This document shows, one piece after another, positions 7,902-16,081 of a stretch of 64,000 nt of DNA. A program made the translations under genes and the position numbers. Under the pieces are notes generated by a model that made no database searches, was not told the DNA's origin, and saw only the letters and a list, made by a program, of their open reading frames with translations. This DNA is from UMGS172 sp045636945 (GTDB taxonomy: Bacteria > Bacillota > Clostridia > Oscillospirales > Acutalibacteraceae), in NCBI GenBank assembly GCA_045636945.1, contig JAZTYO010000014.1:1-64000 (forward strand). The letters run 5' to 3'. Numbering within the stretch: the stretch's first letter is position 1; each line of letters begins with the position of its first letter.

Positions 7902-9470
7902 ATGAGGCTTTCAAAATATATAAGCTTTATTCTGTGTCTTGTAATGTTGGCAAGCTTTATCGGATGCACCGAAACCCCTGCAAACGAGCCGTTAGAGGCA
8001 ACAAAATTCGGGCTCAAGGAAAACGTTGCAGCACCCGAGCCTATTGTTCAGGGAACGACCCAACAAAGGTTTAATAAAGAGTATACCGATACGCTTAAAG
8101 TCTCCACTGAATACGGGGAGCTTATTCCGTTTGTAGGAGGATATATCACCTATAACGGTGTTGTGAAGGAAAAGGAAAAATCAGTTTCGGTGCCGTTGTA
8201 CGGACTTTGCACCATCAAAGGTGAGGTCGTTGTCGACGCTGTTTACGACGTTGTGAAACAGCATCCTAAGGACGAGGGAGGGTACGTTTACGAGCTTATC
8301 AAGGGTTCGGACGGTAGCGACCCGTTAAAGGGTACACGTCAGATTGCCGCATCCGACGGTTCGTGGATAATCAATATCCCAAAAAATTCTGTATTTTACC
8401 GTGCAGGCGGTGAACGTATAATCTTTGAGCGTACCAAAAAGGTTAAAAAGGTGGTTTATACCTATCACGATTTCTATGATTATAAGGGCAAGAAAAAGTT
8501 TACCTTTGATACTGCTTTGGCCGAAAATATCGATGCGACCTATACAATCGGTAAATTTTCGGATGGACTTGCACCTGTAAATGTTACGGTCAAGGGAAAG
8601 AAGGATGATGAGGTTTTCGAAACTACAACAGCGTATTATATTGATAAAGACGGTAAAAAGATAATTGAAAAGCTGATTGCTTGCGAGGAGTTCAGAAAGG
8701 GCTATGCCGTAGCCGTTAACAAAGAAGGACATTACGGAGTTATCACTCCAAAAGGTGAATGGTTTTTGGAGGCGAAATACCGTATTATTAACTATAATAG
8801 TACAAAAGAACTTTTTGCCTGTGCCGATGTTGGATTTTTCCTGATACTTGACAAAGAAAAGAATCAGGTCAAGAAAATATTTACCGACAGAGGAAACGTT
8901 GAGGTCTTGAATTCCGACCGACTCATCTATAAAAATACTAACCTTGATACGGGACGTACAGAGTATTTCTATGCCGATAACGACGAGCCGTTTACCTGCG
9001 TTGAAACAGGACAGTTCCCTGACGGAGACTCCACGGTCGAGGGCTTGTACACCTGCGTATATTCAGGAACCGGAACCATCTTTAATGTTGAGGGTGAAAA
9101 CATTGTCAGCATCGGCGATTACGGTGAGCTTTGCGGACGATTGGGCAATACTGCGATCGTTTCCAATACCAACGGTAAAAAGACCTGTTTTGTAACGGTT
9201 AGCGCTAAAAAGCGTACCGAATGGATGCGCTACCGTTATTTAGGTCAGAGTGTAGCTGACCGTTACATCGTTATGCAAAATCCTGATAACGGCCTTTACG
9301 GTCTTTACGACCTTATGACCAATGCTTTTGCATACGAAAACTGTGAATATATCGAGGTCTTCAAGGTGAATGATAGCACGTTGGTGTCGATTGTATCTGA
9401 TTCGGTCGCATCGGTTTATAACGATAAGCTCCAGCTTGTAATGAGCTCGGCTGCTACGGTTTTGCATTGA
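7902..9470 (+). CDS. WG-repeat lipoprotein
   Basis: A 522-residue exported lipoprotein: signal peptide with lipobox ASFIGC, then a chain of beta-rich WG-type repeats. Clear repeat cores are YGLCTIKGEVVVDAVYD, GHYGVITPKGEWFLEAKY and GLYGLYDLMTNAFAYENCEY. Such repeats form extracellular or surface scaffolds of unknown ligand. AGGGAG precedes ATG by 8 nt. It is followed by a PstS-like lipoprotein 14 nt downstream, so the two are co-transcribed and may act together at the outer face of the membrane. Confidence 0.85.
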   Translation: MRLSKYISFILCLVMLASFIGCTETPANEPLEATKFGLKENVAAPEPIVQGTTQQRFNKEYTDTLKVSTEYGELIPFVGGYITYNGVVKEKEKSVSVPLYGLCTIKGEVVVDAVYDVVKQHPKDEGGYVYELIKGSDGSDPLKGTRQIAASDGSWIINIPKNSVFYRAGGERIIFERTKKVKKVVYTYHDFYDYKGKKKFTFDTALAENIDATYTIGKFSDGLAPVNVTVKGKKDDEVFETTTAYYIDKDGKKIIEKLIACEEFRKGYAVAVNKEGHYGVITPKGEWFLEAKYRIINYNSTKELFACADVGFFLILDKEKNQVKKIFTDRGNVEVLNSDRLIYKNTNLDTGRTEYFYADNDEPFTCVETGQFPDGDSTVEGLYTCVYSGTGTIFNVEGENIVSIGDYGELCGRLGNTAIVSNTNGKKTCFVTVSAKKRTEWMRYRYLGQSVADRYIVMQNPDNGLYGLYDLMTNAFAYENCEYIEVFKVNDSTLVSIVSDSVASVYNDKLQLVMSSAATVLH

Positions 9471-9484
9471 CAGGAGGACTGAAA

Positions 9485-10360
9485 ATGAAAAAATCACTTG
9501 TTCTTCTGTTGTGCTTGCTTACTTTATTTACCGTGGCTTGCGGTGAGCCTGCTATCGATGAATCGCGTTTCGTTGACGGAAGCGTTGAAATTACCTCTGA
9601 AAATCTGCCGAAAATCTGTGCAACGCCATATACCGCAGCTATGGCAGTTAATATGGTTTCGGCAATTCTCGGATGTGATACCGCAACCGCAAAAACACTT
9701 GTTACGGTATGCAATACCACCGACGATTGCTACGAAGAACTGATGAAAAGCCATTGCGATATAATTATAGCTCACGACTACGGTCAGGATATCGTAAAAC
9801 TGCTTGATTCCACAGAACTAAAATTGACAATGACCGAGCTTGACCGTGATGCGTTGGTATTTACGACTAACGGTACACAAGGTGTTGAGTCGGTGTCGAT
9901 TGAGCAGTTAAAGTCGCTTTACAACAGTGAAATAACCGATTGGAAAGCACTTGAGGGTAATGCAATGGCGGTTACGCTGTTTGGCGCAAAAAATCGTACG
10001 GCAATGCGTAACGCATTTCAGAAATATATTCTGTCCGACGTTGAGTTGGTGCCCGTCACAAGACCTATAATTACTGTCAACGGAACGTTTACAGCCGAGG
10101 TTAGTTACGACAACCGCAACGGTGCTATCGGTTACACACTGTTAAGCCTTTCGGGTAATTTCGCAGGTGGCAGTATTAAACCTTTGAGCATAGATGGTGT
10201 AGCACCGTCAAAGGAAACGGTTGCATCGGGTCAATATCCTTTGGCAATTGCCGTGAATATTGCAATCCGCAATTCCGAAAAGGCTAACAGCAATACCAAG
10301 TTTTTGTATGATTGGGCTATATCGGAGCAGGGAAAACTTGCTATAGGAAATTTGTATTGA
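9485..10360 (+). CDS. PstS-like substrate-binding lipoprotein
   Basis: A 291-residue lipoprotein with lipobox TVACG and a type-2 periplasmic-binding fold. HCDIIIAHDYGQD, DALVFTTNGTQGVESVS, and LKSLYNSEITDWKALEG correspond to the phosphate-binding-protein pattern (the 'L..IF.G.I.NW..LGG' motif). No permease or ATPase genes follow, so it is an orphan binding protein; the partner is the WG-repeat lipoprotein upstream. ATG 9485 follows AGGAGG; the frame opens at 9467 inside the preceding gene. Ligand unknown; phosphate is only suggested by similarity. Confidence 0.78.
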   Translation: MKKSLVLLLCLLTLFTVACGEPAIDESRFVDGSVEITSENLPKICATPYTAAMAVNMVSAILGCDTATAKTLVTVCNTTDDCYEELMKSHCDIIIAHDYGQDIVKLLDSTELKLTMTELDRDALVFTTNGTQGVESVSIEQLKSLYNSEITDWKALEGNAMAVTLFGAKNRTAMRNAFQKYILSDVELVPVTRPIITVNGTFTAEVSYDNRNGAIGYTLLSLSGNFAGGSIKPLSIDGVAPSKETVASGQYPLAIAVNIAIRNSEKANSNTKFLYDWAISEQGKLAIGNLY

Positions 10361-10385
10361 CAAACGTAAATTAAGGTTATATAAT
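10357..10385 (+). promoter_or_regulatory. strong promoter of the mgtE leader
   Basis: Consensus TTGACA (10357-10362, overlapping the previous stop codon) and TATAAT (10380-10385) have an exact 17-bp spacer. Transcription should start near 10392, giving a leader of about 200 nt before mgtE. Confidence 0.9.
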
Positions 10386-10434
10386 CTTTTTACGTAAAAA
10401 ACGTATTATTTTTAACTTGTGAGGTGAGAATTAA

Positions 10435-10518
10435 ATGGATGCCGGCAGTAACAGTAGCGGTATGAAGCCCCGAGGTACTATGAGAAAAACGGTCGGTTTC
10501 CGTTTTTCTCTCATTTAA
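10435..10518 (+). CDS. 27-residue leader peptide (uORF) before mgtE
   Basis: ATG 10435 has a good ribosome binding site (GAGGTGAG, 6 nt spacing) and the frame runs 27 codons to TAA 10516-10518. The peptide begins MDAGSNSSGMKPRGTM and ends in FRFSLI. Its last codons form a hairpin in the RNA: 10480-10492 (ATGAGAAAAACGG) pairs with 10500-10514 (CCGTTTTTCTCTCAT), allowing a 2-nt bulge. The position between a strong promoter and mgtE suggests a translated regulatory leader. I know no family for it. Confidence 0.6.
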   Translation: MDAGSNSSGMKPRGTMRKTVGFRFSLI

Positions 10519-10540
10519 AATGGTATCTCTTTGTTTTGTA

Positions 10541-10583
10541 CCTTTCTTGCTGTCAATATGCGGTTTGACCGTAACAAGAAAGG
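10541..10583 (+). promoter_or_regulatory. hairpin masking the mgtE ribosome binding site
   Basis: CCTTTCTTG (10541-10549) pairs perfectly with CAAGAAAGG (10575-10583), extended inside by GTCAA (10552-10556)/TTGAC (10565-10569). The right arm covers AAGAAAGG of the AAGAAAGGAG Shine-Dalgarno sequence. A competing pairing, GAGGTAC (10472-10478) in the uORF with GTACCTT (10538-10544), would open it. This reads as a translational switch. Confidence 0.7.
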
Positions 10584-10592
10584 AGAACTTAA

Positions 10593-11957
10593 ATGGAAAG
10601 AGAAGAATTGATGCAAGAGGTCATCGAGCTTGCTGAAGCACGTGCTTTTGTGCGTTTGCGAAATCTGCTTGTTGAAGAAAACCCTGCCGACGTTGCCGAG
10701 ATTATCAGTGAACTCGGCGATAAGGAAATACCTCTTGTTTTCAGAATCCTGCCTAAGGATTTGGCAGGAGAGGCGTTCTCATATATGGAGAACGATAAGC
10801 AGGAATTGTTGCTTAACAGCTTTAACGATTTCGAGCTCCGAGAAATCTTTAATGAGCTTTGGCTAGACGATACGGTTGATATTATCGAGGAAATGCCCGC
10901 CAATGTTGTAACCCGTATTTTAAAAAACACCTCCCCTAACGTCCGCCGTCAGATAAACGAACTGCTTAAATATCCCGAGGATTCGGCAGGAAGCATTATG
11001 ACGGTTGAGTATGTTTCGTTAAACAGAGAGCTTACTGTCGAACAGTGCTTTAACAAGATACGCAGAGAAAGTATCGACAAGGAAACGGTTTATACCTGCT
11101 ACGTCACTGAAAAACGTAAGTTGGTCGGCACGGTTTCGGTCAAGGACCTTTTTATGGCCGATATGGATGCAGTGGTTTCCGATATTATGGAGACCAATGT
11201 TATCAGCGTTGATGCCTATGAGGATAAGGAAGTAGTTGCTCAAACCTTCTCAAAATACGGAATGCTTGCCATTCCCATTGTGGATAAGGACGGAAGAATT
11301 GTCGGTATCGTAACGGTTGACGATGCTATTGACGTTATGGAAGAAGAGGCTACCGAGGATATTGAGCGTATGGCTGCTATTACCTCAAACGACAAGCCTT
11401 ACCTTAAAACGGGTGTTATGAGCATTTGGCTGACAAGAATCCCGTGGCTGCTTTTGCTTATGCTTTCGGCGACCTTTACAGGTATTATTATCAACTCTTT
11501 TGAGGATGCGTTGAGCGTTTTCCCTGTGCTTATCTCGTTTATCCCGATGCTTATGGGTACGGGTGGTAATGCAGGCGGTCAGTCATCGGCTACCGTTATC
11601 CGCGGTATGGCGGTTGGCGAAATTGAACTTAAAGACATCCTGAGGGTGCTTTGGAAAGAGCTGAGAATAGCGCTCCTTTGCGGTATGACATTGGCAGTTG
11701 TAGGCTATGCCAAAATAATTCTTATCGACAATATGCTGCTTGGAATGAACGTGTCGTATATGGAAATGGCGGTCGTAAGCCTTACCTTGGTTGTGACCGT
11801 TTTTGCGGCAAAGCTGGTCGGTTGCAGTCTGCCCATTCTGGCCAAGGCCGTAAAACTTGACCCTGCCGTTATGGCAAGCCCGTTCATTACTACAATCGTT
11901 GACGTACTGTCACTCATTGTCTATTTCTTCATTGCAATGAAAATATTGGAAATTTGA
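10593..11957 (+). CDS. mgtE: magnesium transporter MgtE
   Basis: A 454-residue Mg2+ channel/transporter of normal length. The cytoplasmic N domain (about 1-125) contains ENPADVAEIISELGD and WLDDTVDIIEEMP. Two CBS domains (about 130-255) follow, with YPEDSAGSIMTVEYVSL and ISVDAYEDKEVVAQTFSKY. Five membrane helices come last, with the pore segment TGGNAGGQSSATVIRGMAVGE. In known MgtE, the N and CBS domains close the pore when internal Mg2+ is high. The gene has its own promoter and a long leader with uORF and a hairpin over its ribosome binding site. Confidence 0.97.
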   Translation: MEREELMQEVIELAEARAFVRLRNLLVEENPADVAEIISELGDKEIPLVFRILPKDLAGEAFSYMENDKQELLLNSFNDFELREIFNELWLDDTVDIIEEMPANVVTRILKNTSPNVRRQINELLKYPEDSAGSIMTVEYVSLNRELTVEQCFNKIRRESIDKETVYTCYVTEKRKLVGTVSVKDLFMADMDAVVSDIMETNVISVDAYEDKEVVAQTFSKYGMLAIPIVDKDGRIVGIVTVDDAIDVMEEEATEDIERMAAITSNDKPYLKTGVMSIWLTRIPWLLLLMLSATFTGIIINSFEDALSVFPVLISFIPMLMGTGGNAGGQSSATVIRGMAVGEIELKDILRVLWKELRIALLCGMTLAVVGYAKIILIDNMLLGMNVSYMEMAVVSLTLVVTVFAAKLVGCSLPILAKAVKLDPAVMASPFITTIVDVLSLIVYFFIAMKILEI

Positions 11958-11960
11958 TTC

Positions 11961-11994
11961 AACAAAGCGAATGGCTTCGGCCATTCGCTTTGTT
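11961..11994 (+). terminator. terminator after mgtE
   Basis: A 15-bp stem (AACAAAGCGAATGGC / GCCATTCGCTTTGTT) with a TTCG tetraloop. The U-tract is short, so it may serve mainly for 3'-end protection. Confidence 0.75.
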
Positions 11995-12041
11995 CATATT
12001 GTGTTGCTTTGCGTGACTTTTAGCAAGCTTTTGATAATCGC

Positions 12042-12070
12042 TTGATATTGATTTTAAGTTGTGAGATAAT
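12042..12070 (+). promoter_or_regulatory. promoter of galT
   Basis: TTGATA (12042-12047), 17 bp, GATAAT (12065-12070), 38 nt before the start codon. Confidence 0.65.
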
Positions 12071-12108
12071 ATACTACAATGTATTTTTCAGCATTTAGGA
12101 GAGTTGTT

Positions 12109-13599
12109 ATGATAAATCAGGCAATTAAAAATTTAGTGGAATACGGTGTGAAATGCAACCTTATCACGACCGAGGATAAGGTGTATGCAACCAACCGTAT
12201 TTTGGAAATATTAAGTCTTGACGAATATTTAGAACCCGAAACTGTCACAACCAATTACCTCGAGAGCATCCTTTCGGATATTTTGAAATTTGCCATTGAG
12301 CAAAATATAATCGACGATAATATCACCGAAAAGGATTTGTTTGATACCAAGATTATGTCGGCTTTGGTGCCACGTCCTTCGGAGGTTATCAAGACCTTTT
12401 GGGCAAACTATGAAACCTCACCCGAGACTGCCACCGATTACTATTATAAATTAAGCTGTGACAGTGATTATATCCGCCGTTATCGTATCAAAAAGGATGT
12501 TAAATGGGTTACTGCCACCGAGTATGGCGACCTTGATATTACCATCAACCTTTCCAAGCCCGAAAAGGACCCCAAGGCTATTGCTGCCGCTAAAAATGCC
12601 AAGCAAAGTGGATACCCCAAGTGCCTTTTGTGTAAGGAAAACGAGGGCTATGTAGGTCGAATGAATCATCCTGCACGCGGCAACCACCGTATCATTCCCA
12701 TGATGATAAACAACACCTCTTGGATGATGCAGTACAGCCCTTACGTTTACTATAATGAGCATTGTATTGTTTTCAATTCCGAGCATACTCCCATGGCTAT
12801 CAACCGTGCAACATTCAAAAAGTTGCTCGATTTTGTCAAACTCTTTCCGCATTACTTTGTCGGTTCAAATGCCGATTTGCCGATAGTTGGTGGCTCCATT
12901 CTCACTCACGACCATTTTCAGGGCGGTCACTACACCTTTGCGATGGCTAAAGCGCCTATCGATACCGTTGTTAAGTTTGACGGTTTTGACGACGTTGAGG
13001 CAGGAATCCTTAAATGGCCTATGTCGGTTATTCGTCTGCGTGCAGATGATACCGAGCGTTTGATTGAATTGGCCGATAAGATTCTTATAAAATGGAGTGG
13101 CTACACCGACGAGCAGGCATTCGTTTTTGCAGAAACCAACGGTACTCCTCACAACACAATAACCCCCATTGCACGTAAAGCCAACGGCAAGTTTGAACTT
13201 GATTTGGTGCTTCGCAATAATATCACCACCGACAAGCATCCTTTGGGTGTTTATCATCCTCACGCCGAGCTGCACCACATCAAAAAGGAAAACATCGGTC
13301 TTATCGAAGTTATGGGGCTTGCTGTTTTGCCTGCACGTCTTAAAGAAGAAATGCGTGTTTTGGGTGAAAAGCTAGTTGCAGGTGCTGACCTTTATGCCGA
13401 CGAGTCCACAGCATTGCATGCCGATTGGGCAAATGAATTCAAGAATAATTACACCATTACTGCCGACAACGTTGACGAGATAATCCGTGCCGAGATTGGT
13501 AAGGTTTTCTGTAAAGTTTTAGAGCATGCAGGCGTTTACAAACTTGATGAGCAGGGTAGAACAGGCTTTATGAGATTTATTGACAGTGTCAACAAATAA
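12109..13599 (+). CDS. galT: UDP-glucose--hexose-1-phosphate uridylyltransferase, class II
   Basis: A 496-residue Leloir-pathway enzyme that exchanges UMP between UDP-glucose and galactose-1-phosphate. It belongs to the Firmicutes-type class II GalT (COG4468), which is longer than E. coli GalT. Marks are VKWVTATEYGDLDITINLSKPEKDPK, YPKCLLCKENEGY, GGSILTHDHFQGGHY with the catalytic His-X-His, and ETNGTPHNTITPIAR. ATG 12109 follows GGAG; ten upstream in-frame codons lack a ribosome binding site. galE lies 5.5 kb away on the other strand, and no galK is in the window. Confidence 0.95.
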   Translation: MINQAIKNLVEYGVKCNLITTEDKVYATNRILEILSLDEYLEPETVTTNYLESILSDILKFAIEQNIIDDNITEKDLFDTKIMSALVPRPSEVIKTFWANYETSPETATDYYYKLSCDSDYIRRYRIKKDVKWVTATEYGDLDITINLSKPEKDPKAIAAAKNAKQSGYPKCLLCKENEGYVGRMNHPARGNHRIIPMMINNTSWMMQYSPYVYYNEHCIVFNSEHTPMAINRATFKKLLDFVKLFPHYFVGSNADLPIVGGSILTHDHFQGGHYTFAMAKAPIDTVVKFDGFDDVEAGILKWPMSVIRLRADDTERLIELADKILIKWSGYTDEQAFVFAETNGTPHNTITPIARKANGKFELDLVLRNNITTDKHPLGVYHPHAELHHIKKENIGLIEVMGLAVLPARLKEEMRVLGEKLVAGADLYADESTALHADWANEFKNNYTITADNVDEIIRAEIGKVFCKVLEHAGVYKLDEQGRTGFMRFIDSVNK

Positions 13600-13661
13600 A
13601 AGGTACATTTTTGTCCTGTAAATTATTCAATTTGCCTTTACTTTTGGGAGATAGTTTAGTG

Positions 13662-13698
13662 AAATGAGCATAGACCGATATTCGGTTTGTGCTCATTT
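13662..13698 (+). terminator. terminator after galT
   Basis: A 16-bp stem with G-U pairs (13662-13677/13683-13698), loop ATATT. It stands only 22 nt before the next start codon, so that remnant gene has no room for its own promoter. Confidence 0.7.
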
Positions 13699-13719
13699 TG
13701 CTGTAAAGGGTTTTTTACA

Positions 13720-14205
13720 ATGGATAACAAACGTTTAGGTGTTATGGTTGACTGTTCGAGAAACGCTGTTATGACGGTCGATACTGTCAAAAAGTTTATC
13801 GATGCTTTGAGAAAAATGGGCTACAATATGCTTATGCTCTACACCGAGGATACCTATGAGGTTGACAATCAGCCTTGGTTTGGTTACCTTCGCGGACGTT
13901 ATTCTAAGGTCGAGATGAAGGAAATCATTAAAGAGTACCTTGTGGCCGAGGCTAAGGTAAACGCCTTCCACCGTGCCCACGAGGAGTGCTGGTTCAAGGA
14001 GAAGAAGCCCCACGGCTTTGATATTCAGGATGCCCGTCTCGGTGGTGTTATCAAGCGTCTTGAAAGCTGCCGTGAACGTCTCGAAAGCTATCTCAAGGGC
14101 GAAATCGACCGTATCGACGAGCTTGAGGAAAAATTGCTGGAATATCCCTCTAAAGAATACAGACTTAACAACTATGCCAAATTGATTTCGGCCAACGTGC
14201 TTTGA
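13720..14205 (+). pseudogene. GH20-type beta-N-acetylhexosaminidase with internal deletion
   Basis: The 161-residue product joins two ends of a much larger family. Residues about 1-68 (VMVDCSRNAVMTVDTVKKF, YNMLMLYTEDTYEV, WFGYLRGRY) match the start of the catalytic barrel of Clostridial GH20-like hydrolases. From about residue 75 on (FHRAHEECWFKEKKPHGFDI, ARLGGVIKRLESCRERLESY) it matches their extreme C-terminus. The catalytic Asp-Glu region is absent. The fusion is in frame, implying a deletion of several hundred codons. It is weakly started (AAAGGG, 9 nt) and sits behind a terminator. It cannot be an active hydrolase. Confidence 0.7.
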
Positions 14206-14573
14206 TCGTCTCTCTGGCAGGTTGTTAAAAGTGCGGTCTAGATTTTATAAACTTAATTCCAATCAATAAATGTTTAAAATTGAAACTTTCGATTGTTAGG
14301 AAATTTCTGAATAATCGAAGGTTTCATTGATTCTATGTGGTTTATAAAGATATAATGTTACAAATTGTTATTTTTTTAACAAAAAATTATTGTTAAAATA
14401 TAGACAAATAGACAATTATATAGTTTACTTATACTATAATTAGGTGTAGTGGCTGTAAGTGTAAATATTTGTGTTCACTTGCATCTCTGCATTGATATAA
14501 AAGCAGAGCAATATGCTTTTCAAAGCAGCAATTAAAAGGTTGCTGTATCCCCAGCTCCATAGGAGGTAAGTTT
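14206..14573. other. intergenic region with hairpins and a possible promoter
   Basis: No gene. A long imperfect hairpin (arms 14281-14294 and 14313-14326) lies early. AT-rich DNA follows, with TAGACA (14411-14416) and TACTAT 17 bp on as a tentative promoter. A GCAGCAA/TTGCTGT hairpin (about 14524-14545) and a short CTCC/GGAG pairing at the ribosome binding site of the next gene close the region. I recognise no known riboswitch. Confidence 0.5.
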
Positions 14574-15185
14574 ATGAAAAGAATGAAAGCCAAAGGAAGA
14601 AGAATTATATGCGTATTGCTGATTTTAGCATTGGTTATGACGTTTCTGCCGACCTATGTGATTGCTATCGACGCTCAGAGTATTGACAGCCGAAGCGTTG
14701 ACGTAAACACGTGGGACGAGTGGAGGCTGCTTTTCGGTGCGGACCATCCAACCACCGAAAACTCGGGTGCCGTATGGACCGATAAATCGGTTTTTACGCC
14801 CGATAATCTTCCCAAAGAATATACCGATGCAGGCGGTAGCCTTATCGATACAAATGACAATTTCCTTGTCGCTTTGTCGGCTATTGCTTCCAATAAGGAG
14901 ATAGTTGGCTATTCAACCATCCCGACCGATACCGTCCTTGTTCTGGACGTTTCGGGCTCGATGAACGATAACGAAAACAATCCGACAAAAGCAAGCCAGA
15001 TGGTTACTGCTGCCAATAATGCTATAAGAGACTTGTTGGCGTTGAACTACCACAACCGTATAGGTGTTGTGCTTTATTCGGGGAACTCTTCGGCAGGCGC
15101 ATCTACATATGCACAAGGTACAACACTATTTATGCCGCTTGATCGCTACGAGATAAGAGTCAGCGGCAATAACCGTGACCCATGA
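14574..15185 (+). pseudogene. 5' part of a vWA-domain surface protein
   Basis: A 203-codon N-terminal piece: signal peptide (VLLILALVMTFLPTYVIA), a TWDEWRLLFGADHP region and the start of a von Willebrand A domain with MIDAS motif DVSGSMND. The frame stops at 15183-15185 soon after VVLYSG and LDRYEIR, well before the domain would be complete. AGGAGG precedes ATG. Its C-terminal cell-wall anchor survives immediately downstream in another frame. I infer one large sortase-anchored protein gene that lost its middle through a frame-changing deletion around 15140-15190. Confidence 0.75.
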
Positions 15186-15448
15186 TTTACTCCGAAGAGG
15201 TTTACGAAATTAAGCTTGAGGTGACAGTAAACGACGATGGTGTGATAGAGATTGTTTATAATGATAATTCTACCCCTGTTAGCAGTATTGCTGTTGAATT
15301 TACCAATGTTTATGAAGGCGACCCAGATATCCCTGTGACCGGAGATACAACCAATCCTTTGCTTTGGTTTGCGTTCCTTCTTGCAGGTGTTGCAGTTCTT
15401 GGCACTACACTCATTCTTGGTAAAAAGACTAAGTTTGCCGAGGAGTAA
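15182..15448 (+). pseudogene. 3' part of the vWA surface protein with LPXTG-type anchor
   Basis: The 88-codon frame carries a beta-strand stretch (EIKLEVTVNDDGVIEIVYND) typical of Cna-B-like repeats, then the sorting signal IPVTGDTTNPLLWFAFLLAG, a membrane span and KKTKFAEE. The apparent ATG at 15182 has no ribosome binding site and overlaps the end of the 5' fragment. So this is the C-terminal remnant of the same gene. No sortase gene is adjacent. Confidence 0.75.
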
Positions 15449-15482
15449 TAAGGTTATTTACTGTTAATAATTAAATAAAACG

Positions 15483-15520
15483 GCAACCGTTTTGAAAGTT
15501 TTCAAGACGGTTGCATTTTT
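15483..15520 (+). terminator. terminator of the surface-protein remnant
   Basis: The stem GCAACCGT...ACGGTTGC (15483-15490/15507-15514) with inner TTTTG pairing is followed by ATTTTTATTT. Confidence 0.8.
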
Positions 15521-15567
15521 ATTTGAATGGTGTTGACATAGTGTTATAATTGATGCATGACAACAAC

Positions 15568-15597
15568 TTTAGTTGATCGAGCAACAGAGCAACTAAA
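15568..15597. promoter_or_regulatory. 8-bp inverted repeat, possible operator
   Basis: TTTAGTTG (15568-15575) and CAACTAAA (15590-15597) are perfect inverted copies 14 bp apart, with an extra internal CAAC. TTGACA at 15533-15538 lies upstream. The form is like MarR-type operators, but no regulator gene is nearby; this may be a remnant promoter. Confidence 0.35.
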
Positions 15598-15653
15598 TGT
15601 AAAATGTCTTGTACTACTAAAACCAAAAAAATAATTTTTTTTAAAAATAACAG

Positions 15654-15682
15654 TTGACATTTTGCACTTTACATTGTATAAT
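15654..15682 (+). promoter_or_regulatory. consensus promoter of the orphan peptide gene
   Basis: A perfect TTGACA (15654-15659), 17-bp spacer and TATAAT (15677-15682) are placed 42 nt before the peptide start codon. A-rich UP-like DNA lies upstream. Confidence 0.92.
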
Positions 15683-15724
15683 CAAATAGAAAAATGAATT
15701 TTTGGTTTTGAAGGAGGTTCCCTT

Positions 15725-15880
15725 ATGAATATTTATGAAAAGCCTATGATTAGCGTAGAGTATTTGGAGTCCAAGAATAATATCGCTGCAGATGAAGGAG
15801 CTTATCTTGCTGAGATTGATCCTCTCACTGGCGGTAATGAAGTTTCCATCGTTGCCCCCGATGATTGGTTGGGATTCTAA
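15725..15880 (+). CDS. 51-residue orphan peptide, RiPP-precursor-like
   Basis: ATG 15725 follows AAGGAGGTT and the frame ends at TAA 15878. The N-terminus MNIYEKPMISVEYLES has the YEKPxI pattern seen in leader peptides of several ribosomal peptide families. The C-terminal half is rich in acidic residues, Gly and aromatics (AEIDPLTGGNEVSI, ending DDWLGF). There are no Cys residues. No maturase, protease or exporter gene is adjacent. A perfect promoter and a perfect terminator frame it, so it must be strongly made. Alternatives are a small structural or signalling protein. Confidence 0.7.
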   Translation: MNIYEKPMISVEYLESKNNIAADEGAYLAEIDPLTGGNEVSIVAPDDWLGF

Positions 15881-15902
15881 TTTAATACCAAAGGAAGTAA
15901 TG

Positions 15903-15936
15903 GCACCCTTATTAAAGGGTGCTTTTTATTTTTTTG
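15903..15936 (+). terminator. terminator of the orphan peptide gene
   Basis: An 8-bp GC-rich stem (GCACCCTT/AAGGGTGC, ATTA loop) is followed by TTTTTATTTTTTT. Confidence 0.93.
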
Positions 15937-16017
15937 ATAAAACCGAAGGGCAATGTGGTTTTTGTGATTTTATATGAAAATTTTTCCAACAAAATCTGAT
16001 ATTTGTATATTTGCCGA

Positions 16018-16046
16018 TTGCATAAACAGGATGTTTGTGATATATT
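16018..16046 (+). promoter_or_regulatory. promoter of the SulP gene
   Basis: TTGCAT (16018-16023), 17 bp, TATATT (16041-16046), 35 nt before the start codon. Confidence 0.65.
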
Positions 16047-16081
16047 GTTAGGCGGTTGTTTAAAGGGAAGGGGAATTGAAT

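Noticed and set aside
10386..10592. M-box (ykoK) magnesium riboswitch before mgtE
   Set aside because: GAGGTGAG at 10421 recalls part of the M-box, but the other conserved blocks are absent and the motif is better explained as the uORF ribosome binding site.
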